DNA of 64,000 nucleotides from Hyphomonadaceae bacterium BRH_c29 (GTDB lineage Bacteria > Pseudomonadota > Alphaproteobacteria > Caulobacterales > Hyphomonadaceae): positions 1 through 64,000 of the forward strand of contig LADW01000079.1 in NCBI GenBank assembly GCA_000961695.1, in the 5' to 3' direction. A program made the translations under genes and the position numbers. Shown here piece after piece: positions 42,677 to 51,753 of the stretch (the first letter of the stretch is position 1; the number at the start of each line of letters is the position of its first letter). Below the pieces are notes generated by a model. That model searched no databases. It was not told the origin of the DNA and was given only the letters and a program-made list of their open reading frames with translations.

Positions 42677-44640
42677 GCGCTTATCCGCCGTTCCTCGAAA
42701 TCCGTTGGCAGGCTAAGCACTTTTCCGATCACCGCGACGAGCGAGCGCTCGTCGATTGGTTTGGCGACATAGCCGTCAAAGCCCTTGGCGAGGTATTTCT
42801 CGCGGTCACCGCGCATGGAATCTGCGGTCAATGCAATCACAGGCGCGACCCGGTTCAGGCTCGCCGAATTGCGCAGGCGTTTGAACGCTTCCGCACCGTC
42901 GAGGCCCGGCATGTGGATGTCCATCAGCACGATATCGAACGGTTCAAGATCCAGGATTTCCAGCGCCTCATTGCCGTCAGCCGCTTCGCTGACCACGAGG
43001 CCGTAATGCTCCAGGAAAGTCCGGGCGACGCGGCGGTTGATGCCATTGTCGTCGACCACAAGCGCGCGGCGCCCGCCAAGACCTTCGCGGCGCGCAGCCG
43101 GGGAGGCGGGCTTGGGCAGCACGGCGTCCTGAACGTGGATAACGTCGCTCGATTCGGCGAGGAATTTCAGGGTGAAGACGGAGCCGCGCCCAGGCTCGCT
43201 GACAACGGAGACATCGCCGCCCATCATCCGCGCCAGTTTGCGCGTGATCGGCAGGCCAAGGCCGGTGCCGCCGAACCGGCGCGTGGTCGATCCATCGGCC
43301 TGTGAGAAGCTTTCGAACACGCGCTCAATCTTGTCGGCTGGAATGCCGCAACCGGAATCCGTGACGTGCACGATCACGCGTGAGTCGCCTGTCTCCGTCG
43401 GCTCGCAGGTGACGACAACCATGACGTCGCCATGTTCGGTGAACTTGATGGCGTTCGAGACGAGGTTGCCGACGCACTGGCGCACGCGCACCGGGTCGAA
43501 TGTCAGGCGCGAGGGCACGCTCGGGTCGATGAAGAGCTGAACTTTCAGCCCTTTCTCTTCGGCGGTCGCGGCATGAAGCTTGATCATGCGGCTGAGCTTG
43601 TGGCGGAGGTCGCCAGAGACAGGCGTCACTTCCAGCTTGCCGGCTTCGATCTTGGACAGGTCCAGAATATCGTTCAGGATCGACATCAGCGTCTTTCCGG
43701 AATCGAGAATGGTGGCGACCTGTTCTTTCTGGTCAGGTGTCAGATTCGTGTGAGCCAGAACCTGCGTCATGCCCAGAACACCGTTCAGCGGTGTGCGGAT
43801 CTCATGGCTCATGTTTGCCAGGAATTCGGACTTCAGTCGTGTTGCCTGTTCGGCCTGGTGCAGCGCGTTGCGCAGGTCGTGGACCTTCTGGCGTTCTTCG
43901 CGCACATCGCGGACATAGGTGATGAAAATGCGCTCGCCCGTTGCTTCCCATTTGGCGCTAGACAGGGACAGCTCGACCCGGTTCGTCTTGCCCGACTTGG
44001 TTGGGGTCTCAGCTTCGGTCACATGGCGCAGGACTTCGCCGCTCAACAGCTTCTTTGCAAGCTCCGGTTCGGGCCGGTAGGTTCCCTGGCCGGTCAATAT
44101 GCCGACATCCTGGCCGAGCAGCTCTGCCTCGGAATATTCCGACATGTCGCAGAGGGCCCGGTTCACATAGATGACCTTGCCTTTGGAATCGCTGAGCACG
44201 ATGCCGTGCAGGGCGTGGTCGCAGGCGGCCTTCGCCAACTCGTAAAGGCTCAGCGCTTCGTCGCGTTCCTGGGCGATCTCGGTGATTTCATGGGAGACAG
44301 ACAGGGCTCGGCGCTCGCCATCGCGCTCAACGGGGATGAGCATGGTCTTCATCACTTTGCCGAGCATCTTCGCGGCCCGGCCTTGTGAAGTGATCATCGT
44401 GACCGGTTCGCCGGTCTCAATGACTTTGATCACCGCGCGGACCATGTCTGAGTTCTTGTACTTTTCGTCGAACTCGAAAATCCGCATCCCGACGACGCTC
44501 GCGCCATCCTTGCGGATCGATTCGTTCATCAGCCGGTTGGACGCGGTCCATTCCAGGTCGACAATCTGGCCGGACTCATCACGGATCGCCGCAGTCTCGC
44601 AGACCACAACGGGCAGCATGTCCAAAAGGCTCATATCCAT
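42673..44640 (-). CDS. Soluble PAS hybrid histidine kinase
   Basis: This 655-residue protein is cytoplasmic, without membrane segments. The ATG at 44640 is preferred because GGGAG lies 9 bases before it; the ATG at 44649 directly abuts that site. Two PAS-like regions (about 5-120 and 130-250, the second with HGIVLSDSKGKVIYVNRALCDM) precede a HisKA domain with His279 in NMSHEIRTPLNGVLGMTQ. The ATPase domain has VGNLVSNAIKFTEHG and RFGGTGLGLPITRKL. A receiver domain with Asp574 in LMDIHMPGLDG ends the protein. It has no adjacent response regulator, so it probably works through a phosphotransferase. A CtrA-like box lies 55 bases before its start. Confidence 0.9.
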   Translation of the reverse strand: MDMSLLDMLPVVVCETAAIRDESGQIVDLEWTASNRLMNESIRKDGASVVGMRIFEFDEKYKNSDMVRAVIKVIETGEPVTMITSQGRAAKMLGKVMKTMLIPVERDGERRALSVSHEITEIAQERDEALSLYELAKAACDHALHGIVLSDSKGKVIYVNRALCDMSEYSEAELLGQDVGILTGQGTYRPEPELAKKLLSGEVLRHVTEAETPTKSGKTNRVELSLSSAKWEATGERIFITYVRDVREERQKVHDLRNALHQAEQATRLKSEFLANMSHEIRTPLNGVLGMTQVLAHTNLTPDQKEQVATILDSGKTLMSILNDILDLSKIEAGKLEVTPVSGDLRHKLSRMIKLHAATAEEKGLKVQLFIDPSVPSRLTFDPVRVRQCVGNLVSNAIKFTEHGDVMVVVTCEPTETGDSRVIVHVTDSGCGIPADKIERVFESFSQADGSTTRRFGGTGLGLPITRKLARMMGGDVSVVSEPGRGSVFTLKFLAESSDVIHVQDAVLPKPASPAARREGLGGRRALVVDDNGINRRVARTFLEHYGLVVSEAADGNEALEILDLEPFDIVLMDIHMPGLDGAEAFKRLRNSASLNRVAPVIALTADSMRGDREKYLAKGFDGYVAKPIDERSLVAVIGKVLSLPTDFEERRISA

Positions 44641-44694
44641 GCGCAGCATCTCCCAGCCAACCCCGACACCCGAGGGAAAGCTGCCCGAATATGC

Positions 44695-44709
44695 TTAACA
44701 CTGTATTGA
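44695..44709. promoter_or_regulatory. CtrA-like box upstream of the hybrid kinase
   Basis: TTAA at 44695-44698, a 7-base spacer and TTGA at 44706-44709 differ by one base from the CtrA consensus TTAA-N7-TTAA. The position, about 55 bases before the kinase start, is suitable for a promoter. Confidence 0.4.
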
Positions 44710-44726
44710 AGATTACGGTTTCGACA

Positions 44727-46529
44727 TCATCCGCGCTGCGGATGAGTTGGTAATACAAGCCCAGATTGATCGAGCGCCAGAAGGGTGGCCCGGTAGCCAG
44801 CCTCGACGGTTTCTTCATAGGCTTCCCAGTCGCGCAACTGGGTGGAGACCAGTTCCGGCAGGATCAGCACATCGGTGATGTCCCGGCCGAATTCGGTATT
44901 CGCGCGGATCGTCGCGGCTCGCATCAACACGCCGGCAATCGGGGGTGGGCTGGAGAAGCCGTGCCGCAAGACCCAGCGCACGAAGCCTGCAGGTTTCTCG
45001 AATTCTGCGATGTCGAGGCCTTCCGGCTGGCGTGTCACATCCGATCCGACGACGAAGCCGCGATGCATGTCGCGCATCACATCGACCGGGAAATTGTTCA
45101 GCACGGCGCCGTCGACCAGAAGGTCATTGCCATCGACCACCGGCGGCAGGATGCCGGGCAGGGAGATCGTCGCCCTCAGGGCATCCGCCAGCCTGCCGGT
45201 GCGATGAATGCGCTGGGTGCCGGTCATCAGATTGGTCGAAGTGGAGAAAAAGGGGATGTCGAGGTCGCCGATTTCTGCCTCGCCGAAATGTTCTTTCAGG
45301 CGGGCATTGACGCGCAGGCCCTTCACCATGCCGACCACCGGCAGGGTGTAGTCGCCAAGCGGATTGCTTTCCACGAAGGCCTTGCGGATGCGCTGGTCGA
45401 TTTCTGCATCGTTCCAGCCCATGGCGACACAAGCGGCGACGACCGCGCCCATCGAGGCCCCACCGATAAAGTCGATCGGAATGCCTCGTTCGCGCATCGC
45501 CTTGACCACGCCGATATGGGAATAGGCCCGGGCTCCGCCGCCGGAAAAGACCAGTCCGACCGACCGGCCCCCGATGACCCGCGCCAGCCGGTCGCAAGGT
45601 ACACCCTCCATGCCCTGCCAGTGGAACAGGCGGCTTGCTCCGGCTGCGTTCAGCCATTCCACCGGGCGGCAGGCCCGCCGGTTGTCGCCGGGGTGCAGCA
45701 GCACGACATCGACCAGTTTCAGCGTCCGGGCGGGAGAATCGTCCTCGGGCATCAGCGGGTTGGACGGTTTCGCGTCAGCCCGGCCAAACACCCAGATCCG
45801 GTCTGCCTGGCGCACGGACAGCTTGTACCAGGGCGTATCGCCAATCGTGGTCACCAGGATCACTATGTCATGGCGCAGTTCCAGATCGTCGAAGAAGGCG
45901 GTCGGCTTGTCCTCTCCGGTGGTTTCGTTGACGACGATGGCAGACAGGCCAAGCCGTTCGATGCTGGCCTTCAGCGCCTTGGCGCGCAGCATCAGGTCGA
46001 TCGTGGGGGAGGTGGCCACAAGGGTGAACACTTTCGGCGCCGCGCTGACATTGCGCTGACCCTGACGGCCAACGCGGCGCAGGATGATCCGGATCATTTG
46101 CTCCAGCAGTTCCGGCTCGGACTTGACCAGCTTGCGCCAGCCCTCGCGGGAAAAGCCGACGATTTCAGAATCGCGCAGGGCATAGATCGAACTGGTGTGC
46201 GGGGCGTCTTCCGCGACGCCGTCGCCATCCTCATCAATCCCGCCAAGAAAGAGGGACATTTCGCCGACAGGCTCACCCGGCCGGATGTGGCCGACGAACT
46301 CGCCCCGTCCATCGGGCGTCTCCCGGAATGCGCCGAGGGCCCCGGACAGGACGAAATAGATCTTGTCGGCGGGCTCGTTCCGCAGAAACAGGGTTCCCCC
46401 GGCCGGCACACAAAACCATGACGCCTCACGCCCTGCAGCCTTCATGGCTTTGGCGGGCACGCCTTTGAGAAACGCGATGGTTTGCAGGGAGGGGGTAATG
46501 TCCAGCTTCATGGTTCTGAACATGCGCAT
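44727..46529 (-). CDS. Patatin-like phospholipase with cyclic nucleotide-binding domain
   Basis: This 600-residue protein resembles neuropathy target esterase. A cyclic nucleotide-binding domain fills about residues 10-140 (PAGGTLFLRNEPADKIYFVLSGAL, GEPVGEMSLFLGG). A middle region of about 170-300 has a Rossmann-like pattern without known motif. The patatin domain starts near 325: SGGGARAYSHIG forms the oxyanion hole, Ser359 lies in GGASMGAVV, and Asp473 in LVDGAVLNN completes the dyad. Lysophospholipase activity at the membrane, modulated by a nucleotide or only using a degenerate fold, is expected. There is no membrane helix. It is monocistronic and divergent from mccB. Confidence 0.9.
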   Translation of the reverse strand: MRMFRTMKLDITPSLQTIAFLKGVPAKAMKAAGREASWFCVPAGGTLFLRNEPADKIYFVLSGALGAFRETPDGRGEFVGHIRPGEPVGEMSLFLGGIDEDGDGVAEDAPHTSSIYALRDSEIVGFSREGWRKLVKSEPELLEQMIRIILRRVGRQGQRNVSAAPKVFTLVATSPTIDLMLRAKALKASIERLGLSAIVVNETTGEDKPTAFFDDLELRHDIVILVTTIGDTPWYKLSVRQADRIWVFGRADAKPSNPLMPEDDSPARTLKLVDVVLLHPGDNRRACRPVEWLNAAGASRLFHWQGMEGVPCDRLARVIGGRSVGLVFSGGGARAYSHIGVVKAMRERGIPIDFIGGASMGAVVAACVAMGWNDAEIDQRIRKAFVESNPLGDYTLPVVGMVKGLRVNARLKEHFGEAEIGDLDIPFFSTSTNLMTGTQRIHRTGRLADALRATISLPGILPPVVDGNDLLVDGAVLNNFPVDVMRDMHRGFVVGSDVTRQPEGLDIAEFEKPAGFVRWVLRHGFSSPPPIAGVLMRAATIRANTEFGRDITDVLILPELVSTQLRDWEAYEETVEAGYRATLLALDQSGLVLPTHPQRG

Positions 46530-46645
46530 GGCTCGCAGCCTTTCCTAGAGGGTCCAGGTGCCAGTCTGGTAAATTCCGGTGACGTACGCGTGACACCCGC
46601 CTCGCACCCAGCTAAGCCTGCCCAAAACGTGTAAAGGGAGGCTGA

Positions 46646-48253
46646 ATGCCCGTCCTGAAATCCAGTCTCGATGTGGCAGGCCCGCGCTTTGCGGCGAACA
46701 AGGCCGCCATGGGGCGCCTGCTCGATGAGCTGCAGGCGCACACCGCCGCTGCGGCTATGGGCGGCCCGGAAGCCTCTCGAACGCGCCATGTGGAGCGCGG
46801 CAAGCTGTTGCCGCGCGAGCGGGTTGAGCGCCTGCTGGACCCCGGCACGCCGTTCCTTGAGATCGGGGCGCTGGCCGCCCACGGTATGTATGACGATGAG
46901 GCGCCGGGCGCTGGCATTATCACGGGCGTGGGCCGCGTCGAGGGCCGCGAATGCCTGATCGTGTGCAACGATCCGACGGTCAAAGGCGGCGCCTACTTCC
47001 CCATGACGGTGAAGAAGCATCTCCGGGCCCAGGAAGTCGCGCTCGAGAACCATCTGCCCTGTATTTACCTTGTCGATAGCGGCGGGGCAAACTTGCCCCA
47101 CCAATCGGAAGTCTTTCCGGACCGGGAGCATTTCGGCCGCATCTTCTACAATCAGGCTCAGATGAGCGCGAAGGGTATTCCCCAGATCGCCTCGGTCATG
47201 GGCAGCTGCACGGCGGGCGGCGCCTATGTGCCGGCCATGTCGGACGAGACGGTCATCGTGCGAAAGCAGGGGACGATCTTCCTCGGCGGGCCGCCACTGG
47301 TGAAAGCCGCAACGGGGGAAGTAATCTCCGCAGAAGACCTTGGCGGCGCCGATGTGCATGCCCGCCGTTCTGGCGTCGCAGACCACTACGCCGCGCATGA
47401 TTCCCATGCGCTCGCGATTGTCCGCTCCATCGTCCGTACGTTGGCCAAACCAAAGCCGCAGCCTTTCGAACTGACCGAACCGGCGGAGCCGCTTTACGAT
47501 CCGGCCGAACTCCACGGCCTTGTGCCGCAGGACGTGCGTGAGCCCTATGACGCGCGTGAAGTCATCGCCCGTCTGGTCGACGGATCGGAATTCCATGAGT
47601 TCAAGAAGCTCTATGGCGAGACGCTCGTCTGCGGCTTCGCGCGGCTCTACGGCATGCCGGTGGCGATCCTCGCCAACAATGGCATTCTCTTTTCGGAGAG
47701 CGCGCAGAAGGCGGCCCACTTCATCGAGCTGGCAGACCAGCGCCGCATTCCGCTCGTCTTCCTGCAGAACATTACCGGCTTCATGGTCGGCTCGAAATAC
47801 GAGGCGGGCGGTATCGCCAAGGACGGCGCCAAGATGGTGACCGCCGTTGCCACGGCCAGCGTGCCGAAATTCACCGTCGTCACCGGCGGCAGCTTCGGGG
47901 CAGGGAATTACGGCATGTGCGGCCGGGCCTATTCCCCACGCTTCCTGTTCATGTGGCCGAACGCCCGCATCTCTGTCATGGGCGGCGAGCAGGCAGCCAG
48001 CGTGCTGGCAACGGTCAAGCGTGATGGCATCGAACGCAAGGGCGGTGACTGGGCGGCAGAGGACGAGGAAGCCTTCAAGCAGCCGATCCGCGACCTCTAC
48101 GAGGCCGAAGGCTCGCCTTACTTCTCCACCGCGCGCCTCTGGGACGACGGCATCATCGACCCGGCAGACACGCGCCGTGTCCTCGGCCTCGCCATGTCCG
48201 CCAGCCTCAATGCGCCCTTCGGCGAGCGTGGCTTCGGCGTGTTCAGAATGTAA
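46646..48253 (+). CDS. mccB: Methylcrotonoyl-CoA carboxylase beta subunit
   Basis: This 535-residue carboxyltransferase starts behind GGGAGGCTGA. Characteristic blocks are [91 protein letters not shown] and [24 protein letters not shown]. The sequence fits MccB/LiuB better than PccB. The subunit moves carboxylate from biotin on MccA to 3-methylcrotonyl-CoA, giving 3-methylglutaconyl-CoA in leucine degradation. mccA is 3.5 kb downstream, with five genes between. Confidence 0.95.
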   Translation: MPVLKSSLDVAGPRFAANKAAMGRLLDELQAHTAAAAMGGPEASRTRHVERGKLLPRERVERLLDPGTPFLEIGALAAHGMYDDEAPGAGIITGVGRVEGRECLIVCNDPTVKGGAYFPMTVKKHLRAQEVALENHLPCIYLVDSGGANLPHQSEVFPDREHFGRIFYNQAQMSAKGIPQIASVMGSCTAGGAYVPAMSDETVIVRKQGTIFLGGPPLVKAATGEVISAEDLGGADVHARRSGVADHYAAHDSHALAIVRSIVRTLAKPKPQPFELTEPAEPLYDPAELHGLVPQDVREPYDAREVIARLVDGSEFHEFKKLYGETLVCGFARLYGMPVAILANNGILFSESAQKAAHFIELADQRRIPLVFLQNITGFMVGSKYEAGGIAKDGAKMVTAVATASVPKFTVVTGGSFGAGNYGMCGRAYSPRFLFMWPNARISVMGGEQAASVLATVKRDGIERKGGDWAAEDEEAFKQPIRDLYEAEGSPYFSTARLWDDGIIDPADTRRVLGLAMSASLNAPFGERGFGVFRM

Positions 48254-48329
48254 GGATATTTGCGGATTGCTGATGCCCGCAGATATCCCATCTTTTCGGT
48301 GAGACCCACCGGAAGAGGGACGTCTGTCC

Positions 48330-48914
48330 ATGACCAAGACAATCTGCATCATTGATGGCCATCCGGACCCGGCTCCGGGTCTGGTCCATGCGCTTTGCTG
48401 CGCCTACGCAGACGGGGCCTCTTCGGCGGGCCATAAGGTCACCCGGATCCATATCAGTGATATTGACGTGCCGTTCCTGAATACATCGGAAGACTTCATG
48501 ACCCCGCCCGCTGAGCCCGTGCTGTCCGAGCGGGAGAAGATCGCCGCTGCGGATCACGTCCTCGTCGCCTTTCCGCTCTGGCTGGGAAATATGCCGGCCA
48601 AGCTGAAGGCGTTTTTCGAACAGGCGGCCCGGGCCGATTTCTTCCTTGCCCAGAGCACCAAGAACAAGGGCTGGCCCGCTCAGATGATGAAGGGCAAGTC
48701 CGCCCGCGTTCTGGTCACCATGGGTATGCCAGGCCTGATCTATCGCTTCGGCATGGATGAAGGCGCATTGAAGGCACTTGAGCGCGGCCTGCTCGGCATC
48801 TCGGGCTTTCACCCGATGCATCACACGATCATCGGCGGCGCGGGCGATCTCAGCGAGGAAGACTACCGCAGCTGGGAGACCTTCTTCCGCAAATGCGGTG
48901 CAGACGGCACGTGA
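48330..48914 (+). CDS. Flavodoxin-fold NAD(P)H-dependent oxidoreductase
   Basis: This 194-residue protein belongs to the NQO1/MdaB-like flavodoxin-fold family: the N-terminal ICIIDGHPDP loop binds the FMN/FAD phosphate, and ADHVLVAFPLWLGNMPAKLKAFFEQ is the typical flavin block, followed by GKSARVLVTMGMPG. It may reduce quinones; the electron acceptor is unknown. It sits 76 bases after mccB, and its inclusion in the leucine-degradation transcript is possible but not shown. Confidence 0.82.
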   Translation: MTKTICIIDGHPDPAPGLVHALCCAYADGASSAGHKVTRIHISDIDVPFLNTSEDFMTPPAEPVLSEREKIAAADHVLVAFPLWLGNMPAKLKAFFEQAARADFFLAQSTKNKGWPAQMMKGKSARVLVTMGMPGLIYRFGMDEGALKALERGLLGISGFHPMHHTIIGGAGDLSEEDYRSWETFFRKCGADGT

Positions 48915-49028
48915 TCCGGGATTATTAAAAGCCTGTCGTGAACCCGTTTTCACGCAACATGAATGCGCCGTTGGCGTACTCTTTTCCTGTCGCAGCCAAG
49001 CGCGGCACAGCACAGGAGGAAAGACGTC

Positions 49029-49343
49029 ATGCAACGCACCCCATTCCTTGTCGCCGCCGCCTTCGCAACGGCCCTGATGGGCCACGCGGGCGAAATGCCT
49101 GACTTTGCCGGCCTCGACACGGACGCTGACGGCAAGGTCAGCGAAGCGGAATTTGTTTCCTGGAAAACCTCGGATGGACGCACGCAGGAGGCCGAGGCGG
49201 TGTCGAAGTTCACCAGGTTCGACAGCAATGGTGACGGCTGGATTCTTGAAGCCGAATACAACGCTGCCATCGACGCCTGGCGAACTGGCCCCGCCCACCG
49301 CGTGCAGGATGTGAACTCAGATACGGACGGCAATACGAACTAG
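49029..49343 (+). CDS. Small exported EF-hand protein
   Basis: This 104-residue protein starts at 49029 behind a strong GGAGGA. An upstream ATG at 48963 has no such site. A signal peptide (MQRTPFLVAAAFATALMGHAG) precedes two EF-hand loops, DTDADGKVSEAEF and DSNGDGWILEAEY, each with acidic residues at positions 1, 3, 5 and 12. It is probably a periplasmic Ca2+-binding protein. A third short DxDxN-like stretch (NSDTDGNTN) ends the chain. A hairpin follows at 49363. Confidence 0.8.
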   Translation: MQRTPFLVAAAFATALMGHAGEMPDFAGLDTDADGKVSEAEFVSWKTSDGRTQEAEAVSKFTRFDSNGDGWILEAEYNAAIDAWRTGPAHRVQDVNSDTDGNTN

Positions 49344-49362
49344 GTTCGAGCGCCGCCCGAAG

Positions 49363-49391
49363 ACGGCCCTCCGCGCGAGGCGGGGGGCCGT
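49363..49391 (+). terminator. GC-rich hairpin after the EF-hand gene
   Basis: The 12-base arms at 49363-49374 and 49380-49391 pair with one wobble around a short loop, 20 bases after the stop. No T-run follows, so an intrinsic terminator is uncertain. Confidence 0.45.
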
Positions 49392-49533
49392 TGGTCGACA
49401 GTGGATCGATGCCCCCGAGAAGGCCCGTAGCGCAAGCGGAGGGCTGGCCAGTGCGCACCTTGCGGCGGAACGCCGGTTGCGGTCAGCGGCCTCCGGGTCC
49501 AAAACATTCCCAACAATTCAACGCGAGGGCCCT

Positions 49534-50334
49534 ATGCGCGATTCCGATTATGATCTCATCAAACTCGAAGCCACCCAGGAAGGCCTCGCCGTCGTCGTCA
49601 TAAACCGGCCCGATGTGCACAATGCCTTCAATATGGAGCTGATTGCGGAGCTGACCGACGCGTTCAAGACGATCGCCGCCGAGACCACGATCCGGATGAT
49701 GATCCTGCGCGGCAATGGCCCGACCTTCAGCGCCGGGGCCGATCTCAACTGGATGAAGCGCGCCGCTGAGCATACCAGAGATGACAATATCCGCGACGCC
49801 GAGAACCTCGCCGAGATGCTGCAGTCGCTCTATGAGATGCCGCAGATGACACTGGCCATGGTTCAGGGCGCGGCCATGGGCGGCGGAGCAGGTCTGGTGG
49901 CCGCGTGTGACGTCGCTGTCGCGCTGGCTGGCACCAAGTTCCGCTTCTCCGAAGTACGCCTCGGCCTGACGCCGGCCACGATCAGCCCCTATGTGATCGA
50001 TGCCATTGGCCCGCGCTGGGCCCGTGCGCTGTTCACGACTGCTGAGAGTTTCGACGCCGAATTCGCCGAGAAGATCGGCCTCGTTCAATATGTCGTGCCT
50101 GACATGGCAGAAATGACGAAGATGGAAGAGCATCTCGCCAATCTCGTCTTCTCCGCCGCGCCGGGCGCTGTGGCCGATGCCAAGAAGCTCGTCGCTGACG
50201 TGACCGGACAGGTGATCGACCGTGACCTCGGGCACGAGACAGCGAAGCGCATTGCTGCGCGGCGTGTGTCTGATGAGGGCAAGGAAGGGATCGCCGCCTT
50301 CCTCGAAAAGCGGCGCCCCGATTGGGTGAAGTAA
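49534..50334 (+). CDS. liuC: Methylglutaconyl-CoA hydratase, LiuC-type crotonase
   Basis: This 266-residue crotonase starts at 49534 (MRDSDYDLIKLEATQEG). The block TFSAGADLNWMKRAAEHT is characteristic of 3-methylglutaconyl-CoA hydratases, and GAAMGGGAGLVAACDVAVA plus FRFSEVRLGLTPATISPYV match the bacterial LiuC form, in which the first hydratase Glu is replaced by Gly and the second is kept (Glu in SEVRLG). It hydrates 3-methylglutaconyl-CoA to HMG-CoA. Its placement between mccB and mccA supports the role. It converges on the next gene with a 3-base gap. Confidence 0.9.
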   Translation: MRDSDYDLIKLEATQEGLAVVVINRPDVHNAFNMELIAELTDAFKTIAAETTIRMMILRGNGPTFSAGADLNWMKRAAEHTRDDNIRDAENLAEMLQSLYEMPQMTLAMVQGAAMGGGAGLVAACDVAVALAGTKFRFSEVRLGLTPATISPYVIDAIGPRWARALFTTAESFDAEFAEKIGLVQYVVPDMAEMTKMEEHLANLVFSAAPGAVADAKKLVADVTGQVIDRDLGHETAKRIAARRVSDEGKEGIAAFLEKRRPDWVK

Positions 50335-50337
50335 GGC

Positions 50338-50685
50338 TTACTCGGCGCGTTTGTCGATGAGGCCGCCGACTGGGAGGCCGATATCAGACAACAGGCTGAG
50401 CGTGGCATCGACCGGGTTTATCCCGGTCAGTTGCTCGATCTGGTGCTGGAACACATAGGCCAGCACGCCGAACATGATCAGGTAGATGATGAATTGCATC
50501 ACTGATTTCAGCAGGAACGCACCGGCACTGCCGACAACCATTCCGATGCCGCCCAGGATCAGTGCGCCCGCCACAGGGGCCAGCTCGCTGACATTTGCCG
50601 CCTGCGTGTAGCCGATATAGCCGCCGACGGCTGCGCCAACCAGGCCGGCCAGGCCGCTGAGTTTCGTGCCAGATGCATAGGCCAT
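50338..50685 (-). CDS. Small glycine-rich membrane protein
   Basis: This 115-residue protein starts at 50685 after GGAGGGAGAACAC. It has hydrophobic segments at about 10-25, 35-58 (APVAGALILGGIGMVVGSAGAFLL) and 62-82 (VMQFIIYLIMFGVLAYVF), with Gly-zipper spacing. I do not recognise a family. It is the only leftward gene inside the leucine-degradation cluster and divides it into two parts. Confidence 0.68.
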   Translation of the reverse strand: MAYASGTKLSGLAGLVGAAVGGYIGYTQAANVSELAPVAGALILGGIGMVVGSAGAFLLKSVMQFIIYLIMFGVLAYVFQHQIEQLTGINPVDATLSLLSDIGLPVGGLIDKRAE

Positions 50686-50835
50686 GTGTTCTCCCTCCGA
50701 GTTCAGGCCATTAACCCTTACAAGCGGTTCGTGACCGTGCAAGGCCGGAAATGCGGAGCAGATTTCGGCAGAAACCAGCACGCCCGGTCACGAACCAGCC
50801 TGAAACCTGCCGCGAAGCTCTGTAAGACAGGCTGC

Positions 50836-51753
50836 ATGAGCCCTGAGACACCGTTTTCCCCGAAGCCGCCCAATGCCGTCCAGCGCTGGCTGCACGTCCG
50901 CCGCGAGGCCCTGAGGGTCAGCTGGGTAAAGGGCCCGTGGAGCCTTGCGGCCTTCGAATTTGTCAGTTTTGGCATCAAGCAAGGCTGGGCCTGTCTGTTC
51001 GGCGGCGCGATGCTGGGCCTCTTGCTGGCAACCTTCCTCTGGTATCCGGACGGCGCGGCGCTCTCACGCTACGATTTCCTCGTGCTCGGCGCAGTGATGA
51101 TCCAGATCATGATGCTGTGGACCGGGCTGGAGACGCTGGAGGAGGCCAAGGTGATCCTTGTCTTCCATATCGTCGGCACGATCATGGAATTGTTCAAGAC
51201 GGCCCATGGCAGCTGGCTTTATCCGGAGCACAGTTTCCTGCGCATCGGCGCCGTGCCGCTGTTCTCGGGCTTCATGTATGCCGCCGTCGGCTCATACCTC
51301 GCGCGGGTCTGGCGGATCTTCGAGTTCCGGTTTGACCGGTTTCCGCCGCTCTGGCTGCAAGGCGGACTCGCGGCGCTGATCTATGTGAATTTCTTTGCCC
51401 ATCATTGGCTGCCGGACATCCGCCTCGCTTTGTTTGCGGGTACGTTGATGGTTTATGGGCGATGCGTCGTCTGGTTCCGGCCGGACCGGCATCACCGGCC
51501 GATGCCGCTGGTGATCGGCTTCCTTCTCGTGGCCCTGTTCATCTGGTTTGCGGAAAATCTCGGCACCTTCGCCAAGGCCTGGGCCTATCCGGGGCAGGAA
51601 AATGGCTGGCACCCGGTCTCTTTATCAAAGCTCGGATCATGGTATCTGCTGATGATCATCAGTTTCGTCCTGGTCGCTGCCGTTCATCGGGGCGGGCGCC
51701 GGGGCACGGAAGGGCCGGGCCATGAACATCAGCAAGCTGCTCGTCGCGAATAG
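50836..51753 (+). CDS. DUF817 membrane protein
   Basis: This 305-residue protein starts at 50836 (MSPETPFSPKPP); a longer open frame upstream begins with non-ATG codons and antisense the previous gene's leader. It has about eight membrane helices and the DUF817 pattern: FVSFGIKQGWACLFGGAMLGLLL, HIVGTIMELFKTAHGSWLYPE, RIGAVPLFSGFMYAAVGSYLARVWR and WFAENLGTFAKAWAYPGQ. Function is unknown. Its last 32 bases overlap the start of mccA in another frame, so the two are probably coupled. Confidence 0.85.
   Translation: MSPETPFSPKPPNAVQRWLHVRREALRVSWVKGPWSLAAFEFVSFGIKQGWACLFGGAMLGLLLATFLWYPDGAALSRYDFLVLGAVMIQIMMLWTGLETLEEAKVILVFHIVGTIMELFKTAHGSWLYPEHSFLRIGAVPLFSGFMYAAVGSYLARVWRIFEFRFDRFPPLWLQGGLAALIYVNFFAHHWLPDIRLALFAGTLMVYGRCVVWFRPDRHHRPMPLVIGFLLVALFIWFAENLGTFAKAWAYPGQENGWHPVSLSKLGSWYLLMIISFVLVAAVHRGGRRGTEGPGHEHQQAARRE

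Noticed and set aside
44766-46421. 551-codon open frame antisense to the patatin gene
   Set aside because: A shadow of the cNMP-patatin gene, without recognisable domains.
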